A DNA stretch of 35,119 nucleotides from a virus. The DNA is taken from the IMG/VR virus record IMGVR_UViG_3300031857_000660, positions 1 through 35,119 of that record, one strand, 5' to 3'. Position 1 is the first letter of the stretch. Every line of letters begins with the position of its first letter. Shown here piece after piece: positions 1 through 9,909 of this stretch. A program made the translations under genes and the position numbers. A model generated the notes under the pieces. The model was not told the origin of the DNA. It saw only the letters and a program-made list of their open reading frames with translations, and made no database searches.

Positions 1-3000
1 CACTACTTGTATTAAAATCAAACAATGAATATCTTTCAGTAAGATCTATATTCTCTATTGTATTACTAGTTGGATAATAATTTGATAAATCCTCTCCCTC
101 TATGGAGAAATAATCCATAAAATAATCTCTTACAGCTGGATTAGAATTTAATAATAAAGACTCATTAAGTTCACCCGATAGGTAGCTTTTATCTATATGC
201 AAAGGATCCTCAGGTAGTGAATATGGTGGTTTTTGTAAATGGTACCACTCATGTGTAAAATATTGGGGGTCTTGTGTTCTTCTAAAAAAACTGGGAGAAA
301 AATTAAGAGGATTAAATGCTAAATTATTATTTAGTCTATATCCGTTTCCTCTAACATCAGTTCCTCCTCTGTAAACCCATTTAGTAATATATGGGCTAAC
401 TCTACTATTTATAGCATAGTCAGGATTATAGTTATCTTGTGTATAATCGTATTCAGATTCTAACTTACCAAAATTTAATTGCTTATATTTAGTATCTAAT
501 CCTATTAGATCATTTATAAATTGTAATGATTGAACTCCGTAAAATCCAGGGAAAGAATCAAGATCTGGATAGAATGAATAATCAAAATTAGCTGTTGTTA
601 TACTTCCTGTTTCATTACCTCTAGATGATAGGGTAGGAAAAACATTAGATTCTGCAGTCGAAGAAGAAACTAGTAATTCGTACTCCTCCTCTCCTGGAAC
701 ACCTATGAAGAAATCCGGACCAGATATAGTAGATCCTGAAGTTGGGTATTTTATTGTTGCTCCAGAAGAAACATAATAAGTTTTTCCTGGAACTATTTTA
801 GTTGTTCCATCTGGTTGAGTGTCAAGATGTTTATAGTATTCTTTTGTTGGTGTATATCCATATTGGCTATACCAAAAATCCATATCTATTTCTCTTAGCC
901 CATAGAATGAGAATATTCCAAGAGGAATGTTGTATGTTTCAAAAGCAGATATACTTCCAGATGATCCAAATGCTATAGATTCAGTAAAGTTTCCTATCTC
1001 TATAGTTGCATGGGTTTCAAAATCCTTTAATCCTATAATATCCCCATTTTTATCCTTAGAATACTGATCTATAAATCTATATTTCCCTATTACAACTGAA
1101 GCTGATTTATTAGAATATTCTGGTATATTTGAGAATGAATCAGTTGAAGTATTCTTAATAGTTTCTATGTATGTAGAACCAATATTTATTTTATTCGCGT
1201 CCTCTATTTTTACTTTTACTCTAGTTCTCGAATAATTAGATCCTCCTATAAAAGATTGATTTCTGTTTATATCACATACATCTTTTTCGTTTATAAAAAC
1301 AGTACCTCTTTCAGAATCTGGCATTCTTTGTAAAGTGGTAAAATCTTTAAAAAAGTCTAGATGATATTTTTCATTCTCTTGTAATCCAGTAGCTTTAGTT
1401 CTTATAACTACCTCGTCGCCAGATTGAAATGCCTCAAAAGAATTATAGTTAAAGCTGTTAAAAATACCTGTAAGGGATTTAGCTATATCCTCATTAGTAC
1501 CAAAGGGATGATAATAATAAACATTATCCTGAGCATAAAAGCTTCCTGGACCCCACTCATCTATAGAAAATGAAAGATCCGATGCTTTTATTATATCGTA
1601 TTTACCTCCAGGCAATCCATAATAACCTAATGGGTTATAAAATACAAAAGCATTCTCTGATGAATTGTTTAATTCTTTTCCTATTCTAATAACTGAATAT
1701 CCCCTACCTTTTTCTCCAGTAGTAACCGCAGGATATTGCTTCTTTGTTCCTTCATCTTTTCCTGTAAGTATGGAAAGGTCTATTGAAGTATCCTGTATAA
1801 CTATTTCGTTTTCATATCCGTTTATACCATAGGCCGAATATATTGGTTTAGGAGACACGTTAGAATAATTAACATCTCTTTTTAATGAATGAAAATTATC
1901 CTTCTTGTCTTTTATCCAAAATAGCTTAGTGTTCTCACTTACATTTACATCGTCGGAATTAGGTATTACCCCGTTTACTTTATCATTATCAATAAATAAT
2001 CTTACACCGTTATCATTATATTGGAAGTAAGGTGTTTCTTCGTAGTAGTATCCTTTATTGTTTTTTTCAGGCACTGGAGTATTTCCGGAATTTCCTTGAT
2101 CTCTATATAAAGAATTACCGTCTAATTTAAAGCTAGCTAACTCCGGTGCATTAACATAAAGGCCAAAATATCTGTTTATAGTATAATTTTCCGAATCATT
2201 ATCATTAAATAAAAATTCAAGATTTAATAGCTTGTAGCTTATTATACCATTATTTCTAAATCCATTTGTTATGAAATCCTCAAATCCTATTTGAGTCTGT
2301 GGATCCTCATAATAATCTAATAAAAAATCCCCCTTCTTATCAAATATACCTACCGAATAATTTACTCCATTAAATGTAGTAAGCTGATTTTCCTCAAATC
2401 TTACATCTATAAGACTGTCAGTGTATCCAGGATTAGATTTTATTTTTCTTAAATATTTTCCTATTTTAGAATTCTCTGTTAGATCAAAACTAGCTACAAC
2501 TGTAGACTTTGGTAGTATCTTATCGTAGAAATGATCTGCAGTATTTTCTACATTATTTATGTTGTATGATGGATCGAGTAGTATAACATTTCCCTGCCCC
2601 TGTATAACATTGAATGTAAAAGCTGTTGCTGTAAATATATTACCGTCAGTAAATGTTTGTGATCCACTAGATACTTCATATGGAAGATAAAAAGGATCTT
2701 GTGTATTTACTGAAGGATCCTGTAGAACCTTATAGGTTTTTCCAGGTTCCAAAGATGATACAGGAATCTGATATGAATAATCTATAGGATCATTAACCTT
2801 AAATATAACAAAATGGTCCGGTATATCTTCGCCTAACCAAAGGGGTGCTAAATATGAAAAATCCTCATCATACCTATCAGATATTAAAGGAGATACACCA
2901 GAGCTATAAAAAAAGTTATAGCTACTTTCTAGATTTTTTATTTGATTTTGTACAGGATCTCCCTCGCCAACCATTCCAAAAACAAATTGCGGGGGGGTTT

Positions 3001-3220
3001 TTCCATCGTCAAAAAATCTATATAAATCCTTATCGTAAGTAGTATCAGGTGATATTCTAAAAGCTTTATATGAACTATTAGCCATCTCTTCATTAGAATC
3101 TATAGAATTAAGCCATATATCACTTTTAGAGTCAACTGTTAACTTAACATTCCCGGATATTCTTGGATTTGCTCTAAGAACCCCGAAAGACGAGTTCTGT
3201 TTAATTATCTTTCTTGCCAC
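1..3220 (-). CDS. Giant fibre/adhesin-like virion protein, partial (C-terminus beyond left edge)
   Basis: Reading the minus strand from a GTG at 3218-3220 gives an uninterrupted frame to base 1, at least 1073 codons with no stop. It begins MARKIIKQNSSFGVLRANPR, three bases after the stop of the preceding gene, so GTG is the natural start; no upstream in-frame ATG exists after that stop. The protein is rich in Asn, Asp, Tyr, Ser and Gly, has no evident signal peptide or membrane segment, and reads like a beta-rich phage surface protein. Motifs such as SPLISDRYDEDFSYLAPLWL near residues 115-135 are not assigned to a named family. An HEWYH sequence lies near residue 990. Its position at the end of a run of large fibre-like genes suggests a baseplate-attached fibre or adhesin. 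The coding call is secure; the function is inferred from context and composition. Confidence 0.85.
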   Translation of the reverse strand, partial: MARKIIKQNSSFGVLRANPRISGNVKLTVDSKSDIWLNSIDSNEEMANSSYKAFRISPDTTYDKDLYRFFDDGKTPPQFVFGMVGEGDPVQNQIKNLESSYNFFYSSGVSPLISDRYDEDFSYLAPLWLGEDIPDHFVIFKVNDPIDYSYQIPVSSLEPGKTYKVLQDPSVNTQDPFYLPYEVSSGSQTFTDGNIFTATAFTFNVIQGQGNVILLDPSYNINNVENTADHFYDKILPKSTVVASFDLTENSKIGKYLRKIKSNPGYTDSLIDVRFEENQLTTFNGVNYSVGIFDKKGDFLLDYYEDPQTQIGFEDFITNGFRNNGIISYKLLNLEFLFNDNDSENYTINRYFGLYVNAPELASFKLDGNSLYRDQGNSGNTPVPEKNNKGYYYEETPYFQYNDNGVRLFIDNDKVNGVIPNSDDVNVSENTKLFWIKDKKDNFHSLKRDVNYSNVSPKPIYSAYGINGYENEIVIQDTSIDLSILTGKDEGTKKQYPAVTTGEKGRGYSVIRIGKELNNSSENAFVFYNPLGYYGLPGGKYDIIKASDLSFSIDEWGPGSFYAQDNVYYYHPFGTNEDIAKSLTGIFNSFNYNSFEAFQSGDEVVIRTKATGLQENEKYHLDFFKDFTTLQRMPDSERGTVFINEKDVCDINRNQSFIGGSNYSRTRVKVKIEDANKINIGSTYIETIKNTSTDSFSNIPEYSNKSASVVIGKYRFIDQYSKDKNGDIIGLKDFETHATIEIGNFTESIAFGSSGSISAFETYNIPLGIFSFYGLREIDMDFWYSQYGYTPTKEYYKHLDTQPDGTTKIVPGKTYYVSSGATIKYPTSGSTISGPDFFIGVPGEEEYELLVSSSTAESNVFPTLSSRGNETGSITTANFDYSFYPDLDSFPGFYGVQSLQFINDLIGLDTKYKQLNFGKLESEYDYTQDNYNPDYAINSRVSPYITKWVYRGGTDVRGNGYRLNNNLAFNPLNFSPSFFRRTQDPQYFTHEWYHLQKPPYSLPEDPLHIDKSYLSGELNESLLLNSNPAVRDYFMDYFSIEGEDLSNYYPTSNTIENIDLTERYSLFDFNTSS

Positions 3221-3223
3221 TTA

Positions 3224-6200
3224 TTAAATAGTTTTCTTACTTTGAGAATAAGCAGGTGAAATTAAAGAGGTCTTAGTGTAACTTCCTGTTACTAGAACAT
3301 CGAAAGAGAAAAGATCCTCATTTTTTACCTGTATATCTATACCTATTTTTTTAGTATAGGTAATATTTTTCAAGTTACCTGCAGATCTCCAGCCTCCAAC
3401 AAATCCAAGCTTATCTTGAGCTCTCATTTGAAAAACTAAAGGAACTGTTATTGCATTCTCCTCTCCAAATTCTAATGTCTTTTTAGCTAATTGAGTAGAT
3501 CCTTCTATTTGTATAGCTGTGTGATTAGTCGGTGCTAAGAACAGATAAGATCCGCAAGAAAATTTACCACATAAAAACTCATCAGTATCTATAAATCCTA
3601 GTTTGTTCGGATATGCGTCATCATCAGTACCAAAAGATGAAGAGCTATTTGCTGGATAATATTGTAATTGCTGATATGATGCTGTCTGTGAACTTGTTAT
3701 TGATGATGTTATGTTAGTATCTGTTTCAAATCCTAAAGCATGTCTAAAAGATGGATAATCCATTGGTCCTGCAGGAAGAACTGGGGGTCTTATTAAAGTT
3801 GCAAAAGGACTACTTCCTCCATCGTTTATATCAGGGTGACTTATATGAATACAAAATTCATTAAGATTACCATTACCGGTTGGAGTTCCTGTAGAATAAT
3901 TTCCGTTCCATATATTAGCATTAACAGAGCCTAAAGGAGTTGTAGTAGGATCAAATGGCATAAGTATCCCATCATTATTTATAGGTAATCCTGAGGTACC
4001 ATTACTGATGTTCCATGATAAAGAAGTAGGTGGATCGAAATATAAATTCTCATCTAGACCCACACTCTTATATCTCGTATAAACAAATTGAGAATAGGCA
4101 TTAGCGCTCTGATATCCAGATGCTTGTATGAAAGATCCTGGAGAGGATACATTTACATCACCGTTAACTATACCTGATAATTGTACCGGTGTTTCTCCAT
4201 ACTTTCTATTATTATTGTAATCTGATTGTCCAACTATAGAGTTAGGTGCTTTTACTCCCTGTCCTCCTGGAATTAAAGAGGATAACTCGAGAGGAGTAGC
4301 AGCTTCATTTCTAAGCTCTAAATAATATACCACGGTAGATATTTTTCCTTTGTTGCTAGGATTAGATAAATCTATAAGTTGATCGTAATACCCTGCAAAT
4401 AAATTTATTGTACTTCCAGGATTTATCTTATTTGATGTGTTTCCACTTCTAACATAAACGCCAAGAGTTCCTTTAGCTTTAGCAATAAGTGCTCTAAGAG
4501 ATTGAAGTTCGTTGTCTATTTGTGTTATCTTTTGAAAAAGATCTAAAGCTTTACCTGTAGCATCGAAAAATCCTGATGCAATTACTGATGAGTTATGTGC
4601 AAAGAATTTATCTCCAGATGTAAATTGTGTAGATAAATGCTGATCTAATCCTTTTGCTTGTAAATCCTCTTGAACTTTAACTACTGCTTTATCAGTATTG
4701 TTCTGTGCTGCAAAAGATGTGTTATCAACCTGAACAACTAAATCTGGTGGGAATTCAACTACAGCAGATGTAGACCAATCAGATGTTAAAGGATTAGTTG
4801 GCCATCCTGCTTCGGATATCGACTGTACTTGTATTTCTACCTTCTCGCCTTTTGTTATAGCTATGTCTAATTGATTTATATTTACCGTATTAGCGTCGCT
4901 AACGTCCTCTATTTGCCAAATGTAGGTTCCAGTATCAGTGTCATATACTTTCTTTCTTACATCGCTTTTAAATTGAACCCAGTTTGTAAATTGGCCAGTT
5001 TTTTGTACACCGTTATTGTCTATATAATCGATTTGGTCTACGCCATTCGGGTTACCAGTTAATGAAAGATATCTGTATCTAACATTAAATTGTATTATAT
5101 TTTGCTCTCCAGTTTTAGCATCTATTATTGGCTCGGGTATTGGCCAAAATCCTCTTACTCTATATTTAGGTGCTTCTGTTAATTCTGGTATAGTTATAAC
5201 AAGATTGTTTATTTCTGTTATTGTTGTTGATAATAATCCAGTTTTTGTACCTTTATCTTTAGTTAAAGAAGCTATTTTGTCGTTTAATTTTTTAAACTCA
5301 GCATTAGGCGTTTTCTTTACAGATGTAGTTGTTAACTCTGATAGTTGTTTTCTAGTCTGATCTATTGCTCTATCTATAGAATCTATCTCATTCTTAAGAG
5401 AAGTTTTTATTTTAATCTTGTCTTTAAAAGATGTGCTTTCTTTAGAATCTGTTACCTGAGCATTTATTTTAACAACTTTAAAATTACCAGGGGAAACTAC
5501 TGGAGCAGAAGGTGTTTGACCATAAATAGAAGGAATAGTATTCTCCTTAGCTGAAGCAATAAATATTTTTCCAAAGTCGGATACTTGAGAATTGTAAAAG
5601 GATTCTAAATTTTTTACACCATCACTAGTTGTAATTTGTAATTCATTAGACCAAAAGCATATACCTGGACTATATTTACTAGAAGCAACATTAAAGTCTC
5701 CATCTATAGATTTAATAAAAATTCCCTGTCTTTCATCAAATCCAACATTTACTTCTACTTGTCTGTTAGATAATACATTAGAATATATTGTCAATGATGA
5801 ATCTCCTATTTGTACAGGTTCAAATCCAAATATTCTTTTTAATACAACAGTTTGATTTGTAACATCTATTGCAGATACCTCATACTTAGTACCTCCAGCA
5901 GTTATTAATAAATCTCCTTTTGATAATGTTCTTGAATTTTCTGTATCTGCTAAGGTATCGTTGTATCTTATTGTGTTCAACTTATACTTTCTTACTGTTA
6001 CAGTAGTTGTTGTACCACTCTCAGTATTTTGTACCTCTTCGTCGAATATTCTAAGAACTCCAAAAGATCCAGTATATCTTATAGTCCTTAATTCAAGGTT
6101 ATTTATTTGCTCGTCTATAAAATATTGTATTCCTTGGCTTTCTAAAGCTCCTATAAGATCAGCATCAGTTATATCGTTTCTTCCCTTTAGATTATTATCA

Positions 6201-6703
6201 AAGTACTGTTTTTGTACATCAGATTGTGTGTTTGCGATTATTCTTTTTACGTAAACATTTTCCGAATTTTCAGGTATTTGATTCTCTACGTCTATCTCAA
6301 CATAAAGAAGAGGGTTAAGAAACGATTCAAAAAACCAGTTATTCCTTGCCTGAAAAGTTGAAGGTACTTGTAAGCTAGACGGGGAAGAAGGATCCTTTAG
6401 AACTTTAGCCTGATATATTTTAGCAACAGTTCCATCCGCATTTCTTACGTTTGCTCTATTATCCTCAAGACCAGATAAAGATTTAATGTTTTGATCTAAT
6501 CTGTTTATCTCAGACTTTAAAAATCCGAAAGAAGGAACCTGTATATTTTCGGATGTGTTATCATCTTTTAAAAATTCTATCTCTACAGTATCCTTAGGGG
6601 ATGTTGTTAAGTCATTAAGTTTATTAATAATCTCTAGAGAGTTCTTTTGAAGTCTAAGAAATTGTGCTATTAAGGATGAAAATGAGTTTTTCGTATTCGA
6701 CAT
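3224..6703 (-). CDS. Large structural fibre/baseplate-associated protein with coiled coils and FN3-like region
   Basis: 1159 residues. The N-terminus (about 10-80) is heptad-like, with LIAQFLRLQKNSLEIINKLN followed by a conserved-looking PSFGFLKSEINRLDQNIKSL segment, suggesting an oligomerising attachment region. A second charged coiled coil lies at about 428-498. It is followed at about 508-655 by a region resembling a fibronectin type III fold, ending in an SEAGWPTNPLTSDWS-type strand. The C-terminal half is rich in Gly, Ser, Asn and Thr with aromatic strands and looks like a receptor-contact region. It starts four bases after the stop of the 727-residue gene, with AAGATAAAAAA just before ATG. 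I do not recognise a named family. A trimeric fibre or baseplate-to-fibre adaptor is the best reading from architecture and neighbours. Confidence 0.8.
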   Translation of the reverse strand: MSNTKNSFSSLIAQFLRLQKNSLEIINKLNDLTTSPKDTVEIEFLKDDNTSENIQVPSFGFLKSEINRLDQNIKSLSGLEDNRANVRNADGTVAKIYQAKVLKDPSSPSSLQVPSTFQARNNWFFESFLNPLLYVEIDVENQIPENSENVYVKRIIANTQSDVQKQYFDNNLKGRNDITDADLIGALESQGIQYFIDEQINNLELRTIRYTGSFGVLRIFDEEVQNTESGTTTTVTVRKYKLNTIRYNDTLADTENSRTLSKGDLLITAGGTKYEVSAIDVTNQTVVLKRIFGFEPVQIGDSSLTIYSNVLSNRQVEVNVGFDERQGIFIKSIDGDFNVASSKYSPGICFWSNELQITTSDGVKNLESFYNSQVSDFGKIFIASAKENTIPSIYGQTPSAPVVSPGNFKVVKINAQVTDSKESTSFKDKIKIKTSLKNEIDSIDRAIDQTRKQLSELTTTSVKKTPNAEFKKLNDKIASLTKDKGTKTGLLSTTITEINNLVITIPELTEAPKYRVRGFWPIPEPIIDAKTGEQNIIQFNVRYRYLSLTGNPNGVDQIDYIDNNGVQKTGQFTNWVQFKSDVRKKVYDTDTGTYIWQIEDVSDANTVNINQLDIAITKGEKVEIQVQSISEAGWPTNPLTSDWSTSAVVEFPPDLVVQVDNTSFAAQNNTDKAVVKVQEDLQAKGLDQHLSTQFTSGDKFFAHNSSVIASGFFDATGKALDLFQKITQIDNELQSLRALIAKAKGTLGVYVRSGNTSNKINPGSTINLFAGYYDQLIDLSNPSNKGKISTVVYYLELRNEAATPLELSSLIPGGQGVKAPNSIVGQSDYNNNRKYGETPVQLSGIVNGDVNVSSPGSFIQASGYQSANAYSQFVYTRYKSVGLDENLYFDPPTSLSWNISNGTSGLPINNDGILMPFDPTTTPLGSVNANIWNGNYSTGTPTGNGNLNEFCIHISHPDINDGGSSPFATLIRPPVLPAGPMDYPSFRHALGFETDTNITSSITSSQTASYQQLQYYPANSSSSFGTDDDAYPNKLGFIDTDEFLCGKFSCGSYLFLAPTNHTAIQIEGSTQLAKKTLEFGEENAITVPLVFQMRAQDKLGFVGGWRSAGNLKNITYTKKIGIDIQVKNEDLFSFDVLVTGSYTKTSLISPAYSQSKKTI

Positions 6704-6707
6704 TTTT

Positions 6708-8891
6708 TTATCTTATTTGATCTATTTCAAATATTAAATTTTTAGCATCTATACAAACTATATCAAATATAGGTTTATAATTAGAACTAGAGAATTGTAT
6801 ATTTAGGAATCCAGCTACAACGGAAGAGTAAGGAACTCCAGAAGGGTTAGATTTAGGATATTCACCTAGAGCATCGGTAAGAATAACTAAAGAATAATTA
6901 CCAAGATCTATATCGTCTCCTATAATAAATCTTAATACCTGACCTTTCTCCCATTTATTTATAGTGTCATCTATTCTTATAACTATATCATTATTAGCAG
7001 TTATAGATACTCCATTATTTTTATGTTTTAAATAATTAGTATAGATTGATAAAGGAACTGTATTACCTGCAACAGGATTTATAGTAAATAATGAACTTGT
7101 TCCTATATTATAATCCTGCTGAGTTACATTTACCTTTAATATATTAGGTACGCTCCTATCAACAGATGTACCGCTACCATCTTTTAAAAGATCTAGATTA
7201 TAAGATAGATTAACAGAAGTTTGATTTTGTAATATATTATTTATTGTATCAGTATTCTGTTCTATTAGATTTAATATGTCTTGAGTATTATCAAAAAGAG
7301 CTTGATTTGCTTGTAATGAAGATTCTATTACGTCTAATCTATTTTTTATCTCAGTGCTATCGTCAGTATTAATTATTAAATCTTTAAGTCCTGCAATTTC
7401 CTCCTGCATTGCAGCAATCTGTAATGTTCTATCATTTAGATTTTTGGCTGCATCTTGTAGAACTGTAGCTGCGTCCATGAAGATAGAAAGTGAAAACGAA
7501 GAATAATCGTTTATCGCTTGCTCTACTCCTGTACTCTCTACATCAGTATCAAACTTAAGATTTATTTTAAATCCGTAAGAATTACCATTTAATTTAGTAA
7601 TTGGGTCTGGTTTAAATTTCTTAAACGAAGGTAATTTAGCTGCATTGGTAGATACAGGCTCAGGATCATTTAAGAAAAGTATACCATAAAGATTCGTTTC
7701 AGAATCTGTTGGATTATTAGGATCATAAACATCATAATAAACCAAAACTGCATTAAAATCAAAAGAAGTTGTAGTGGGGGTTCCGTTCCATTCCTCTATT
7801 GTAGAAATACCAACATAATTCTGTATTGCCTTATAAGAAGATGGATCAAAATCTATTTGTACCCCATCAAGATTACTTCTTTTATAAGTAACAGTATATC
7901 CAGTAGGTCCAGAAGCAGCTAAATATTTTTCTAATGTATAATTAGTAGAATCAAAAAAAGTTGGGTCAGTAAAATATGAATTGGCCTCGTCTCTAGGGGA
8001 ATACCAATTATTAGAAAAAGATCCAGTAGCTGAAGTTCCACTAACTCCAGGATCTCCTAATGAATCCTGGTCAAATATAGCAAGTTTAGGTAAACCATTA
8101 GGGCCATATAGACCAGAAGCTGAATCTCTTCCTTGTAAATATTCAGTATCTGTTGGATCTGGAGGTAAATGAGTCCATGTTCTGTCTGGATAATAATTCT
8201 CATCTGCTACTGTCTTAAACAAGACATAAGGAGTTCCTCCATCTCCAGTTGGTACATGTATATAAACTTCAGAATATGCGTTCTCTGAATTTTGAACAGA
8301 GTTTACGACATCTATATCGCCAATATATTGTACTACTCTTTCGTATCTTGGATTTGGACTTCCGTTACCAGTGAGAAGAGTATCCTCCTCAACCCATCTT
8401 TTATCTGAGTATGGGTAACCGTCTTTAGTTGTTGTTGTTGATTGGTTTAAAGAAGCAACTACTTCATTAGTATTAGCAGCTCTATATCTTACACCACTTA
8501 ACTCTTTTATCCATTTCCAAAATATTCTTTCAGAAACATTTCTTTTAAGTTCTGGATTATAATTTGGATCAGATATAACGGTAGATTCTAGATTCAAACA
8601 ATAATTTTGAAAAGATATCTCAGGAGATGGACTTAAATTATTTGGGTTAGTAAGTATAAAATCTCCTTCTGCTGCGTCTAAAAATGTACTATCTATAGCA
8701 TTAAATCTTAAAGCATTTTCTCCGTAAATTGGACTACCAAACTCAGGAAGTTTTAAAAGTGCATATTTAGAGAACGTAAACTTCTTAAGAGAGTTATTAA
8801 AAGTTAAAGTTAAATCTTCTGCAGCAGAAGAAAAGGTATAAAAAGTACCTCCTTGAACTGATATGGGTCTTATATAGGGTGTCTTTGCCAT
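6708..8891 (-). CDS. Structural fibre-like protein with central coiled coil
   Basis: 727 residues starting MAKTPYIRPISVQGGTFYTF, with no signal peptide. The first 470 residues are beta-rich, with many Asn/Asp/Pro/Tyr and repeated Asp-Pro-Asn segments. A clear heptad-patterned stretch at about 474-555 (around LQIAAMQEEIAGLKDLI and IEQNTDTINNILQNQTS) predicts a coiled coil, usually a trimerisation stem in phage fibres. A compact C-terminal domain of about 170 residues follows. The gene lies between the 305-residue Gly/Ala/Ser-rich protein and the 1159-residue protein, with spacing of 15 and 4 bases, so the three are probably co-transcribed and assembled together. No named domain is recognised; the structural role is inferred. 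Confidence 0.8.
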   Translation of the reverse strand: MAKTPYIRPISVQGGTFYTFSSAAEDLTLTFNNSLKKFTFSKYALLKLPEFGSPIYGENALRFNAIDSTFLDAAEGDFILTNPNNLSPSPEISFQNYCLNLESTVISDPNYNPELKRNVSERIFWKWIKELSGVRYRAANTNEVVASLNQSTTTTKDGYPYSDKRWVEEDTLLTGNGSPNPRYERVVQYIGDIDVVNSVQNSENAYSEVYIHVPTGDGGTPYVLFKTVADENYYPDRTWTHLPPDPTDTEYLQGRDSASGLYGPNGLPKLAIFDQDSLGDPGVSGTSATGSFSNNWYSPRDEANSYFTDPTFFDSTNYTLEKYLAASGPTGYTVTYKRSNLDGVQIDFDPSSYKAIQNYVGISTIEEWNGTPTTTSFDFNAVLVYYDVYDPNNPTDSETNLYGILFLNDPEPVSTNAAKLPSFKKFKPDPITKLNGNSYGFKINLKFDTDVESTGVEQAINDYSSFSLSIFMDAATVLQDAAKNLNDRTLQIAAMQEEIAGLKDLIINTDDSTEIKNRLDVIESSLQANQALFDNTQDILNLIEQNTDTINNILQNQTSVNLSYNLDLLKDGSGTSVDRSVPNILKVNVTQQDYNIGTSSLFTINPVAGNTVPLSIYTNYLKHKNNGVSITANNDIVIRIDDTINKWEKGQVLRFIIGDDIDLGNYSLVILTDALGEYPKSNPSGVPYSSVVAGFLNIQFSSSNYKPIFDIVCIDAKNLIFEIDQIR

Positions 8892-8906
8892 TTATTTAAT
8901 ACTTAA

Positions 8907-9824
8907 TTAGTATGTGAATCCTTGTGTACAGTTTACAACGACCCAAGAACCTTTTTGAGTTGGCTGTCCTTGATCTATTCTAGGTTCCCACATAAGAGTA
9001 ACAGAAGACTTATATTGATCCCCTGGTGTTTGTATATTAGGATCTGAATAAGATCCGTCTCCTGTTGAAAATCCTGTATAATAGTAAGGCGAAGGTCCAG
9101 TTACTCCAGTAGAAATTATTCCAGGAGTTGTGGCAGTATCTATTAGCGTTACTGTATAGCCAGCAGGGATATCAGAAGCAGTTGCTCCAGAACCTGTTGT
9201 TGCATAAAAGAAAAATCCACTGGCAAATCCAGCATCAGCCGGCGCACTTGAAACATAGTCTGATTGTATATAGATAACATTTTCGGTTAAAGTTAATTGA
9301 TAAGGTGTGGAATATGTTCCAGTAACACCTGCTCCAGGAGCAGAAGGAAATGCTGTTGTCGAACCAACTGTTGCTTTTCTATTTGTATTAACAAAATTAC
9401 CAGAAGCCCCTATACTAACTCTTCCCTCTACATTAAGAACACTTTGGAATGTTGCAGTTGCTCCGAAAGTTGCTGATCCAGAAGCACCAAATGTATTGGA
9501 TTGTAAAACATTAGAAAAAATACCTGTAGCTCCTGCTATAGTATTGGAAGATATAATAGATCCTCCACTTGCTCCTGTTCCGTATATTTGTATAAGCGGT
9601 GATCCAGATGCTGGCATCACCAAGCTATTAGCCATTAACGATTTGGCTTTAATTTGCCCACTAGATGCAGAAGATACGTCTAACGATCCAGTTAATACGT
9701 TTATATTAAAAGAATTTTCTAAATCGTTATAAGCATTCTCAAGCAATAAAAAGTTAGCATTGATAGTTAACCTAGACCCGGATATAGAATCGGTTCCGAG
9801 AATTTCTGTAATTGTAATTGCCAT
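8907..9824 (-). CDS. Gly/Ala/Ser/Thr-rich fibre-like structural protein
   Basis: 305 residues. The N-terminal 40 residues contain a short helix-forming segment (NFLLLENAYNDLENSFNIN). The rest is low in charge and rich in Gly, Ala, Ser and Thr, with repeated ASG and ATG tripeptides, as in beta-structured fibre shafts or decoration proteins. The C-terminus (about 270-305) has a Trp-containing strand pattern, MWEPRIDQGQPTQKGSWVVV. The ATG is preceded by AAAAAAAGGAAAATCAA, one of the few starts here with a weak Shine-Dalgarno-like AGGA. It is the first gene of the fibre block and faces phoH across an 85-base divergent spacer, so it probably has its own promoter. No family is recognised; fibre or baseplate decoration is inferred. 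Confidence 0.78.
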   Translation of the reverse strand: MAITITEILGTDSISGSRLTINANFLLLENAYNDLENSFNINVLTGSLDVSSASSGQIKAKSLMANSLVMPASGSPLIQIYGTGASGGSIISSNTIAGATGIFSNVLQSNTFGASGSATFGATATFQSVLNVEGRVSIGASGNFVNTNRKATVGSTTAFPSAPGAGVTGTYSTPYQLTLTENVIYIQSDYVSSAPADAGFASGFFFYATTGSGATASDIPAGYTVTLIDTATTPGIISTGVTGPSPYYYTGFSTGDGSYSDPNIQTPGDQYKSSVTLMWEPRIDQGQPTQKGSWVVVNCTQGFTY

Positions 9825-9909
9825 TTGATTTTCCTTTTTTTGATATATATCCTGTATTTAATACTTTAAGAAAAGACAGGGTTAATTATTAAACCGAGAA
9901 ACATCGAAT
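9825..9909. promoter_or_regulatory. Divergent intergenic spacer, probable promoter region for phoH and the fibre block
   Basis: These 85 AT-rich bases are the only place in the window where genes are transcribed away from each other, so start signals for both strands should lie here. An 11-base interrupted palindrome, GTATTtAATAC, is centred at 9859. The minus-strand 12-mer AAGTATTAAATA (9855-9866) recurs exactly just before the start of the 727-residue gene and resembles the AT-rich -10 element of T4-type late promoters (TATAAATA). No convincing -35 element is visible on either strand. The promoter assignment follows from gene orientation and composition only. Confidence 0.4.

Noticed and set aside
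244-262. HEWYH as evidence of a zinc metalloprotease
   Set aside because: A five-residue pattern in a protein of over 1000 residues is weak, the surrounding sequence is Pro/Tyr-rich rather than helical, and no third ligand motif is evident.
2845-3042. 65-residue plus-strand open frame, the only complete one in the left 3.2 kb
   Set aside because: The minus strand here is a continuous frame of over 1073 codons, which is the real gene.
9307-9732. 141-residue plus-strand open frame rich in Pro/Val/Ala
   Set aside because: It is the reverse shadow of the Gly/Ala/Ser-rich 305-residue protein; there is no independent start signal or motif.
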